Shown here in pieces: positions 1 through 7,186 of a stretch of DNA of 64,000 nt (its first letter is position 1; the number at the start of each line of letters is the position of its first letter). The DNA is taken from the NCBI GenBank assembly GCA_017882335.1, contig JADGPR010000007.1, forward strand, positions 1 through 64,000, written 5' to 3'. The notes beneath the pieces were generated by a model. That model was given only the letters and a program-made list of their open reading frames with translations. It made no database searches and was not told where the DNA came from. The translations under genes were made by a program, and so were the position numbers. This DNA comes from Bacteroidales bacterium. Lineage in GTDB: Bacteria; Bacteroidota; Bacteroidia; Bacteroidales; FEN-979.

Positions 1-1
1 T

Positions 2-484
2 ATTGATACCCTTTTTTTATCTGTCAAGAATAAGGCCCAGTTACCCAACTTAATTAAGCCTTTGGCGGTTAAATATTCTAACATCAATATTTTCTATCAA
101 GATGAAACAGAATATTATGCAAAAAAAACGAAGGAGGAATGGGATGACCGACCACAGTGTTCAGGGGGTAGAACAGAATGTTTAATTATGCCAAATGGTG
201 ATGTTATGTTATGCGGTCAACTTCCTCATGAAGAACAGTACGTTGTTGGTAATATTTTAGAAACGGACCTAAGGGAAATTTGGAAAGGTAAAAGACTGGA
301 AAAATTTCTACATCCTGAGAAAAGAAAATTCATTGGTTCACCCTGTTATAATTGTGAAGAGTTTGACAACTGTAATTATGGGCAAGGGTACTGTTATAGA
401 GCATCATTGTTGGGGTTTGGGACAATTCATACTACACCCCCACAGTGTTATAAAGTAAAAAATCAATCATTAAGAATTGTATAA
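2..484 (+). CDS. Radical SAM/SPASM domain protein, C-terminal part (cut by window edge)
   Basis: The frame is open from base 2 with no stop, so the gene begins outside the window; the TTG at 62 is not needed as a start. The visible part is the C-terminal auxiliary cluster (SPASM) domain: Cys in PQC and TEC, then a PNGDVMLC motif, then a CxxC...C...GYC group and a last Cys in PPQC, eight Cys in all. SPASM domains bind extra [4Fe-4S] clusters in radical SAM enzymes that modify peptides, proteins or carbohydrates. The catalytic CX3CX2C half is not in the window, so the substrate cannot be inferred. No short precursor peptide gene was seen downstream. The region is more AT-rich than the core genes further right, which fits an accessory or transferred locus. 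Confidence 0.75.
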   Translation: MDTLFLSVKNKAQLPNLIKPLAVKYSNINIFYQDETEYYAKKTKEEWDDRPQCSGGRTECLIMPNGDVMLCGQLPHEEQYVVGNILETDLREIWKGKRLEKFLHPEKRKFIGSPCYNCEEFDNCNYGQGYCYRASLLGFGTIHTTPPQCYKVKNQSLRIV

Positions 485-690
485 ATTACATTGTTTTGTG
501 ATCAAATATTTCTCCGGGGGTTTATAGAGCAATGTCCTGCATTTGATACCCCAAAGACCCATTAAGATTTCACAGTAGAGCCCATTCCTCCGCTTTGATT
601 GCAAAAAGTTCGATCGAAGTTGGATCATGTACCTTTTTCATGAAGTTGGGGAACCATTCCCACAAAATGCTAAGAGCTCAAGTGGAAAAA

Positions 691-801
691 CCGGAACCTG
701 TGACCACCTTGTGCCGGTTAAACGTGACCACCATATTAGTTTGATAATAATTCATTTAAGATGATCAATTTACTTCGGCCTTGGGTGGTCAATCTAACCG
801 G
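691..801. repeat. Three related 18-19 bp repeats resembling IS21-type ends
   Basis: Two direct copies (691-708 and 714-732), each running from CCGG to GTGACCACC, are followed by an inverted copy at 784-801 (GGTGGTCA...TAACCGG). Multiple copies of a terminal repeat with a GTGACCACC-like core recall the ends of IS21-family elements, in which the transposase binds several repeats. No istA or istB reading frame lies nearby, so this could be a relic or solo end. The rest of the 485-940 gap has no credible gene. Family assignment is by memory of the motif and is tentative. Confidence 0.35.
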
Positions 802-863
802 TTTGTTAAACAATACGCAAATACCGGAAAATCAATAAACATCAAAAGTTATCGAAATTATTT

Positions 864-943
864 AGGTATAATATGGATAAAATACAGGTATTTGAAAAAA
901 TTGTCGTATATTTACCGGGTAAAATAAAGGTATAATACAGGTA
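864..943 (+). promoter_or_regulatory. Operator-like repeats upstream of the Fic gene
   Basis: The 80 bp before the Fic start contain GGTATAAT twice (865-872, 929-936) and AATACAGGTA twice (881-890, 934-943). Between them lies a perfect palindrome, TTTACC-G-GGTAAA (911-923). The last direct repeat ends three bases before the ATG at 947. The Fic protein carries a C-terminal winged-helix-like domain, so autoregulation through these sites is a reasonable inference. No binding data are visible in sequence. Confidence 0.4.
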
Positions 944-946
944 TAT

Positions 947-2020
947 ATGTTTGAGAAAAAACTGGAATTCGATTTTAAAACCAACCAGGATCTCCTTAAA
1001 AGGATCAGTAATATAGATGGCTTCAAGTCGACCTGGATAGGAATTGAGAAAAAGGAAAACAGGTATCTGAAGGAACTCCGGCAGGTTGCAACCATCCAAA
1101 GTATCGGGTCATCTACCCGTATTGAAGGTGCAACCATGAATGATGAAGAAATTCAAGCCTTGCTTAATTCGATGAAGATCACTAAGCTCAAATCGAGGGA
1201 TGAGCAGGAGGTAGTCGGATATTATGAAGCGATTGATCTTGTATATTCCAATTTCAAGGATATTTCATTAACGGAGAACTACATTAAACAGCTTCACGGA
1301 ATACTCTTGAAATATAGTGAAAAGGATATCCGGCACAGAGGCAAATACAAGAACTTTCCGAATAAAGTGGAAGCTAATTATCCCGGAGGTCAGCAGAAGG
1401 TGATCTTCAATACAACAGAACCGTACCTTGTAGATAAAGAGATTCAGGAAATTCTTCAATGGAGCAATGAACAACTGGAGAAAGGGAATGTTCATCCATT
1501 AATGATCATTCCTGTATTTGTTTATGAATTTCTTTCCATTCATCCTTTTCAGGATGGGAATGGACGGCTATCCCGGCTATTGACAACGCTCTTGCTGTTA
1601 AGGCATGGTTATTCTTTTGTCCCCTATATTTCATTTGAGAATATCATTGAACGCAGGAAAAAGGAATATTATGAAGCCCTGATGATTAGCCAGAAGTACC
1701 GGTACACTAAGAAAGAAAAGATTGATAAATGGATATTATTTTTCCTGGATTGCTTGCAGGAGATGATCGATCTTCTCAACAAGAAGTACGATGTTTATAA
1801 AGATAAGGGCGGATATCTAAACCCCAGGCAGAAAGAAGTCCTGGAAGCCATCCGTATCAATCAACCTGTTAAGTTCGGTGATATTGTTGCTGCATTACCA
1901 GCCTATTCACAGAATACGATTAAGAAGGATTTGGTTTACTTGCTTAATGAGCATCAGATAGAATCAATCGGCAGGAATAAAGGAACGGTTTATAATATCA
2001 GGTCGGATAATAATACATGA
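947..2020 (+). CDS. Fic family protein with C-terminal winged-helix domain
   Basis: This is a 357-residue protein. The Fic core motif HPFQDGNGRLSR lies at residues 199-210, with the catalytic His 199 and the phosphate-binding GNGR loop intact. The N-terminal inhibitory motif of class II Fic proteins ([ST]xxxE[GN]) is present as STRIEG, residues 56-61, so the enzyme is probably self-inhibited. About 65 C-terminal residues look like a winged helix-turn-helix. Enzymes of this family transfer AMP or other nucleotide moieties to target hydroxyl groups; the target here is unknown. No antitoxin gene is adjacent, consistent with an in-cis inhibitory helix. The ATG at 947 directly follows repeated operator-like sequence. 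Confidence 0.88.
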   Translation: MFEKKLEFDFKTNQDLLKRISNIDGFKSTWIGIEKKENRYLKELRQVATIQSIGSSTRIEGATMNDEEIQALLNSMKITKLKSRDEQEVVGYYEAIDLVYSNFKDISLTENYIKQLHGILLKYSEKDIRHRGKYKNFPNKVEANYPGGQQKVIFNTTEPYLVDKEIQEILQWSNEQLEKGNVHPLMIIPVFVYEFLSIHPFQDGNGRLSRLLTTLLLLRHGYSFVPYISFENIIERRKKEYYEALMISQKYRYTKKEKIDKWILFFLDCLQEMIDLLNKKYDVYKDKGGYLNPRQKEVLEAIRINQPVKFGDIVAALPAYSQNTIKKDLVYLLNEHQIESIGRNKGTVYNIRSDNNT

Positions 2021-2063
2021 TTCCGTCGGTACGGAAGGTCTAATTTATAAGGAAAAGCACCAT

Positions 2064-2089
2064 GCGTTTTATGTAATTTTGCAAAACGC
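2064..2089. other. Short inverted repeat downstream of the Fic gene
   Basis: GCGTTTT (2064-2070) and AAAACGC (2083-2089) form a perfect 7-bp stem with a 12-nt loop, 44 bp after the Fic stop. The T-run is in the loop side, so it is a poor intrinsic terminator but could still block transcription or stabilise the 3' end. Confidence 0.3.
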
Positions 2090-2160
2090 CCATTCCTCCA
2101 GATCAGATATGGACTATCCAACTCATCGCAAAAAAATTCCCTTCTTCCTGTATTTTTTAT

Positions 2161-2168
2161 TACTTTTG
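2161..2168 (+). promoter_or_regulatory. -7 box (TACTTTTG) for the zinc-ribbon gene
   Basis: TACTTTTG matches the Bacteroidota -7 consensus TAnnTTTG and lies 19 nt before the ATG at 2188. No TTG is present at the expected -33 distance, so support is only partial. Confidence 0.3.
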
Positions 2169-2187
2169 AATCGATAAAATCAAGCGT

Positions 2188-2832
2188 ATGACAGATAATA
2201 TAAAATTCGGAAATAATTATTCCGATACCAGTACTGATGTTGCATTTCAATTTGAATTCAATTGCGGTTGTTGCGGAACAGGATACCGTTCGACGGCAAA
2301 AGGCTATACTGCCGGTCAGGCCTCAAAGATACTGGGTACTGCCAGTTCCCTTTTCGGAGGCTTTCTCGGAGGGCTATCTACAGTAGGTCAGCAAGTACGG
2401 GACGCGTCATGGAAAAGTGCACATGACAAAGCTTTTAAAGAAGCACTTATCGAAATGACACCGCTCTTCATCCAATGCCCGCATTGCCATTCATGGGTAT
2501 GCAGGGAACAATGCTGGAACACAAAAAAAGGGCTGTGTAAAAATTGCGCCCCCGACCTTGGCGTGGAAATGGCATATGCACAATCCGAGAAATCGGTGGA
2601 AGAGATCCATGAGCATGCAGCCATGGCTGAAGAGGATAAGAAACTTGGCACGGAATACTGGAGGACGAACATACGGGCAACATGCCCGAAATGTGAAGCA
2701 CCGCTGGCAGCTAATGCCAAATTTTGTCCAAGTTGCGGTACAAAGTTGAATGAAGATGATAAATGTGCACACTGCGGGGCAAAACTAAACCCCGGCGCTA
2801 AATTCTGTCCGGAATGTGGTGAAAAGGTTTGA
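2188..2832 (+). CDS. Multi-zinc-ribbon protein
   Basis: A 214-residue protein rich in Cys pairs: CGCC (26-29), CPHC (97-100), C105/C109, CKNC (117-120), CPKC (166-169), CPSC (180-183), CAHC (193-196) and CPEC (207-210). The last four pairs form two zinc ribbons of the double-zinc-ribbon (DZANK) type. A Gly/Ala-rich stretch at 43-70 could be a hydrophobic patch or membrane-interacting segment. No enzymatic domain is visible. Such proteins are usually structural or adaptor-like, and the function here is unknown. It converges on the T9SS gene with a 20-bp gap and no clear terminator. Confidence 0.75.
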   Translation: MTDNIKFGNNYSDTSTDVAFQFEFNCGCCGTGYRSTAKGYTAGQASKILGTASSLFGGFLGGLSTVGQQVRDASWKSAHDKAFKEALIEMTPLFIQCPHCHSWVCREQCWNTKKGLCKNCAPDLGVEMAYAQSEKSVEEIHEHAAMAEEDKKLGTEYWRTNIRATCPKCEAPLAANAKFCPSCGTKLNEDDKCAHCGAKLNPGAKFCPECGEKV

Positions 2833-2852
2833 AGGTCAAAATCCTGCAGACT

Positions 2853-4964
2853 TTATTTGATAATAGATAATTTTTTCGTCACTGCCTGACCTTTAGTTTC
2901 AATATAAAGAAGGTATAAACCGGAGGTTAATCCGGTCAGGTCTACGGTGATCATCCGATCAACGGATGTTCTTTTTTCGGTCCGGATCAATATACCGTTA
3001 GCATTTATAATCCGTATGCTTACCGGTTCATTCACGCTCCCGTCAAACCGGATATAAGCCCTGGATGATGCCGGATTCGGAAACAGTTGTACCTGTAAGA
3101 GGGAGACGCCTGTTCTATTATCAACCCCATTGAAAGAATTACCATTTGGGAGAAGATTGGTTGTAAAGGATTTCCTTATGCTGTCGGTCCGCTCACCCAA
3201 TATGTCAATCGAACCTATCGGAAAGTTACCGGTATAATCCCTGGCGAAGGTAAATGCAAGGTCGAGTTCCTGAACTGCTCCAGGCTGGAATGTGAATGGT
3301 CCGCATGAACCCATGCCACGGCGGTCAAACGGAGGATTCCCTGCCGTGGTTTCTGTCCAGTTGAGTGGATTCGGAGGTACACAGCCAGTGCCCCAGCCTA
3401 GTGTATCCGATTCGCCAGGAAACATAAAATCACATTCAGGACCCGTACCACCTGAACCGGAATGGCCGTTGCCTCCGTAAAGCATATGCTCACCATCCTT
3501 CCAGATTCCCTGGAGGTACTTATAATATTCCGGGGCATAATTGGGATCTGTCATATAATTTGGAACACCGCTGTTGTTACAAACGACAAACTTTCTCATT
3601 CCCATCCTTTCATTATCCACAATGGAATCTCCAAAATTGATCCCGTTCACACTTTCATTGCACAACTGGTGACCGGTATTATCAAACCGGGGATTATCCA
3701 CACCGTCAGGATCCATTAAGGGTCCTCCAAGAAAAGTAACCGATTGTGCAGGAGGATTCGCGCCATAGGTCCCTGGTTGACCCGAGCCATCGATGGGTGT
3801 TCCGTTATATCCATAATACATGCCTCTTTCCACATCACACCCGATATAATCATCAAAGGGATATCCGATATCGAGATCTGTAAAAGTACCCAGATAAGTA
3901 TTGTAGTAAACTTTATCCGACCTGTTGATTATTTTATAATTCAGGAAGATTGTGTTCCAGAATGCTGAATCATCAGGAAGGTCGAAGGCATAAGCCATTC
4001 CATGAACTTCCACCTTCAATTTTTCACCCTGGGTTTCATTATGGATTCCCCGGTCGTCATTGAAAATAAAGAACAGTGACTGGTCACCCTTGATTAGCGG
4101 ATAATCTCCATCCATAGGGTTATAGATACCATCGTTATTCCTGTCAAAATAGGGTGCCAGCTGTGCGGCCTGTCCCAGGCTCACATTCCCATTCCCTGGC
4201 CAGGTAAGGATATCGTAAATGGGTTGATAACCTGCATCACTCCAATGTGCTTTGTGATATTCGATTTCTGATTTTTTCAGGTTCCAGATATAATTCCACA
4301 GCGTGTCCTGGTAGATGGAATAAGCGGTTGAATCCATAACTGGTCCTGCATAAAAATCAAACTTCGAATGAGCAACTCCATTTAGCGGTCCCTGGCCATA
4401 TCGCTCGGCAGCAAGGTGGAGGTTTGAATTCTGATCTACACCTCCGATCCAGAGGGTCGACAAAAAGATCGTATTCTTGCCACTGAATTTTGGAACCTCA
4501 AACCGGCCGTGGTCCAGGCCAGGTGCAATAAAATGAGATCCGTTGGCAATGAACCGTGCATTGATATTATTCACAGTCAGGGAATCATAACTATTATCCC
4601 TGATATGGAATACCAGCAAAGCTGTGGCACTTGTCTGTAGGGTGTAATCCCAGACATGATAATTACCTAAAACGACCGGCGGTGCACCCCAACCCCAAGT
4701 GTCCAAATAGTTTGCAATAAACGTAATGGACCCACCCGATTGATTGGTAATGGAGACATATCCATCACCTCCGCAGATAATCCTTATTGAATCACCGGCG
4801 GGAATGATATCATTTGCCAGGATGTTAACTGTTTTGGGAATCAGAGGAGTAAGATCAATCGTGTCGTTTACGAGGATGATCCCCTGGGCATAAATGGGTT
4901 CGTGCAAGAACATTTGCATCAGGATGCCCATTAGAAATGTAATTATGTAGATGTGCTTTTTCAT
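2853..4964 (-). CDS. T9SS type A sorting domain surface protein
   Basis: A 703-residue exported protein. The N-terminus is a Sec signal peptide (MKKH start, hydrophobic core, cut near IYAQ-G). The last 80 residues are a T9SS type A sorting domain: FPNPAS motif, beta-rich stretch with LTSGLYLLYI, and a basic KKLSIIK end. The centre holds a motif FDRNNDGIYNPMDGDYP, a calcium-loop-like Asp/Asn-rich segment, followed by a stretch common to large Bacteroidota secreted proteins. It should be exported by the Por machinery and anchored or released at the cell surface. No catalytic domain is recognised. Monocistronic by position. Confidence 0.85.
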   Translation of the reverse strand: MKKHIYIITFLMGILMQMFLHEPIYAQGIILVNDTIDLTPLIPKTVNILANDIIPAGDSIRIICGGDGYVSITNQSGGSITFIANYLDTWGWGAPPVVLGNYHVWDYTLQTSATALLVFHIRDNSYDSLTVNNINARFIANGSHFIAPGLDHGRFEVPKFSGKNTIFLSTLWIGGVDQNSNLHLAAERYGQGPLNGVAHSKFDFYAGPVMDSTAYSIYQDTLWNYIWNLKKSEIEYHKAHWSDAGYQPIYDILTWPGNGNVSLGQAAQLAPYFDRNNDGIYNPMDGDYPLIKGDQSLFFIFNDDRGIHNETQGEKLKVEVHGMAYAFDLPDDSAFWNTIFLNYKIINRSDKVYYNTYLGTFTDLDIGYPFDDYIGCDVERGMYYGYNGTPIDGSGQPGTYGANPPAQSVTFLGGPLMDPDGVDNPRFDNTGHQLCNESVNGINFGDSIVDNERMGMRKFVVCNNSGVPNYMTDPNYAPEYYKYLQGIWKDGEHMLYGGNGHSGSGGTGPECDFMFPGESDTLGWGTGCVPPNPLNWTETTAGNPPFDRRGMGSCGPFTFQPGAVQELDLAFTFARDYTGNFPIGSIDILGERTDSIRKSFTTNLLPNGNSFNGVDNRTGVSLLQVQLFPNPASSRAYIRFDGSVNEPVSIRIINANGILIRTEKRTSVDRMITVDLTGLTSGLYLLYIETKGQAVTKKLSIIK

Positions 4965-5054
4965 AATACATGGTTTAATTTCTACCTGAACTAAAAAAGA
5001 TTTTGTTAAATATACAAAAAAATACGGAAAATGATAGGGTAAAGTGAAAAATAT

Positions 5055-6125
5055 TTATTTCTTCCGTTTTGCCCGATCATATTGCAACGGCCATTGAATA
5101 TCGGCACCAAGTTCCATGGCAGCCCGTAAAGGGAAATAGGGATCACGAAGAAATTCACGTGCAAGTGAAACCATATCGGCCTGGCCACTGGAAATAATTG
5201 CTTCTGCCTGGGCAGGTGTTGTGATAATGCCGACTGCACCGGTAGGAATTCCTGTTTCCTTCCGGATCTTTTCTGCAAACTGCACCTGGTAACCGGGTCC
5301 TGCAGGGATCGTCAAACCCGGAACGTCCCCCCCGGAGGAGCAATCCACAAGATCGACTCCTTTATCTTTCAGAATAGCTGCAAGGGCAATGGAATCTTCG
5401 AGGGTCCAGCCATCATCCCTCCAGTCGATCGCAGAGATCCTGACAAAAACCGGGTATCCATCCGGCCATACACTCCTCACAGCTGCAACAATATCAAGAA
5501 GAAGCCGGATCCGGTTATCGAAAGAACCACCATAGTCATCCGTCCGTTTATTCGTCAGAGGTGACATAAATTCGTGAATAAGATACCCATGTGCAGCATG
5601 AATCTCCACTACCAGGAAACCCGCCTTCAGTGCACGGATTGCAGCGGCCTTGAACTCGTTAATTACCTTCCCGATCCCATCTGGAGTCAATGCGGTGGGA
5701 ACACCTGTATCTGCAGAAAAAGGAATTGCACTGGGGGCAACAATATCCCATCCTCCTTCTGATATTGATAACAGCTTATCGCCTTTCCATTGTGAGGTAC
5801 GACTCGACTTCCTGCCTGCATGTGCCAGCTGGATCCCGGGAACTGCATGCTGCTGAAGGATGAAATCTGTAATCTTTTTCAGATAGCCGATATGTTCATC
5901 CTTCCAGATCCCAAGATCATCAATGGAAATCCGTCCTTCGGGTGAAACTGCAGTAGCTTCGCTCATGACCAGCGCTGCTCCTCCTACTGCCCTGCTTCCC
6001 AGGTGTACAAGGTGCCATTCGTTTGCAAAGCCATCCCGGCTGGAATACTGGCACATCGGCGACACAGCAATACGGTTCTTCAACTCTACTTCTCTCAACT
6101 TCAAAGGACGAAAAAGACTGATCAT
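5055..6125 (-). CDS. namA: NADH:flavin oxidoreductase of the old yellow enzyme family (NamA/YqjM-like)
   Basis: FMN-dependent ene-reductase of the YqjM/NamA class, about 356 residues, expected to reduce activated C=C bonds with NAD(P)H. The N-terminal motif SPMCQYSS supplies the Cys 25 and Tyr 27 that tune the flavin in YqjM; the substrate-binding pair is in HAAHGYLIHEF; the FMN phosphate site follows in GAVGII and MVSLAREFLRDP. I chose the ATG at 6125 rather than the GTG two codons upstream because YqjM homologues begin close to this point. The physiological substrate is unknown; gene neighbours give no pathway hint. Confidence 0.88.
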   Translation of the reverse strand: MISLFRPLKLREVELKNRIAVSPMCQYSSRDGFANEWHLVHLGSRAVGGAALVMSEATAVSPEGRISIDDLGIWKDEHIGYLKKITDFILQQHAVPGIQLAHAGRKSSRTSQWKGDKLLSISEGGWDIVAPSAIPFSADTGVPTALTPDGIGKVINEFKAAAIRALKAGFLVVEIHAAHGYLIHEFMSPLTNKRTDDYGGSFDNRIRLLLDIVAAVRSVWPDGYPVFVRISAIDWRDDGWTLEDSIALAAILKDKGVDLVDCSSGGDVPGLTIPAGPGYQVQFAEKIRKETGIPTGAVGIITTPAQAEAIISSGQADMVSLAREFLRDPYFPLRAAMELGADIQWPLQYDRAKRKK

Positions 6126-6213
6126 AACCACTGTTTTTGGTTAGAAGACAACGCAGAAAATTCACGTTTTATTACACCTCACCCTAAGTGGGACTGACTA
6201 ATAAGTAAGCTTA

Positions 6214-6540
6214 TTGTATTTTTCCGCTAAGTCGCTAAAACGCAAAGAAATCAAAATCAGTGCTTTAATTTTTACGTGTTTGCATCAACTATATAATAAT
6301 TTATATCTACCTGATTATCAATTTATTTCTCGCAGATTAACGCAGATTTATCGCAAATTTTCGCAGATTAAATTAGTATCATTTTTAAGTAATACAATCT
6401 GATATTAATAATCATATTTTGTTTTCTGCGGGAATCAGCGTTTAATCTGCGAAAATCTGCGAGAACGATTTTTATTTTATCCAAATTAAAGTTTCTCTTT
6501 TTCCTCATAGGAGGAAACTTAGCGATGAAAAAGAACTTAT
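6214..6540. repeat. Composite intergenic element, copy 1
   Basis: This fills the 480-bp gap between namA and the DUF5684 gene, with no gene in it. Modules in order: CGCTAAGTCGCTAAAACGC/CAAAG unit (6221-6250); CGCAGATT array (6329-6370); CTGCG/AATCAGCG module (6425-6467) ending in CTGCGAGAACG; and an AGGAGGAAACTT tail (about 6510-6522). The first array and the last CTGCG module are inverted relative to each other, so a long imperfect hairpin is possible. The same order of modules and intervening sequence recurs at 18340-18655. Confidence 0.7.
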
Positions 6541-6605
6541 TAGTCAATCCCTGAAGGGATAGAATTGATCAGAGTTAATTACTTGGTTCTTGCCCTGAAA
6601 ATGGA

Positions 6606-7037
6606 TCAGCCCTTAAATTTTTCCTTGTTACCAGTATACTGTGCAGTTCCGAAACCAAGAACCGCAAGAAAGATCACCCGCAGGAAGAAAAGCCCTACGG
6701 TGAACCACCCTCCTTTCCCGAAATTCTTTGAGATCCCGTTCAGGATCATGATCCCGATGATGATATTCACAATGGGGATGAGCAGAAGAAGAATATACCA
6801 CCAGGGTTTACCGGCTATTTTTACTGCGATAAGGATGTTGTAAACCGGGATAATGGCTGCCCATCCTGGTTCGCCGGCTTTTTTGAAAACGAACCAGAGC
6901 GCCACATACCTTATCATACTTACGTGAAGCGCGATGATGAGAAGGGGAATCAAAAACATCGGCATCAGCGCCGAAGGATGGAAGGATGACATGCCATCGT
7001 GCAGACAAGACATGCCATGGTGTAAACACTGTTCCAT
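6606..7037 (-). CDS. DUF5684 family membrane protein
   Basis: A 143-residue protein with four hydrophobic segments and the family signature GEPGWAAIIPVYN...AGKPWWYILLLLIPIVN...FGKGGWFTVGL...LGFG. Proteins of this kind are common in Bacteroidota and sometimes sit next to or within signal-peptidase-like proteins; their function is not established. The N-terminal 25 residues contain an imperfect duplication, CLHHGMS then CLHDGMS, that makes the start Cys/His/Met rich and could bind metal (inference). No operon partner. Confidence 0.7.
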   Translation of the reverse strand: MEQCLHHGMSCLHDGMSSFHPSALMPMFLIPLLIIALHVSMIRYVALWFVFKKAGEPGWAAIIPVYNILIAVKIAGKPWWYILLLLIPIVNIIIGIMILNGISKNFGKGGWFTVGLFFLRVIFLAVLGFGTAQYTGNKEKFKG

Positions 7038-7174
7038 AAAATGAAAATTTTGGTTAATACTGAACTCTCTTATGCGTTCAAACTGAACAAATTCATGCGT
7101 AAATATACATCGAAAATAGGGAATTCGAGGTATAAAAATGAATTGAGTACAGGATGTGGATAAAGAAAGGTGAT

Positions 7175-7182
7175 TACCTTTG
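7175..7182 (+). promoter_or_regulatory. -7 box (TACCTTTG) abutting the M16 peptidase start
   Basis: TACCTTTG ends four bases before the ATG at 7187. With the usual Bacteroidota spacing the transcript would begin at or next to the ATG, so a leaderless mRNA is possible. No convincing -33 TTG lies at 20 bp. If this box is used, the upstream ATG at 7154 cannot be the start. Confidence 0.3.
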
Positions 7183-7186
7183 GAAA

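Noticed and set aside
62-484. Complete small gene starting at TTG 62
   Set aside because: The frame is open to the window edge and the visible part is a C-terminal domain, so this is the end of a longer gene.
485-690. tRNA or other RNA gene in the gaps
   Set aside because: No cloverleaf-like sequence or GTTCRANYC T-loop motif was seen in this or other gaps by eye.
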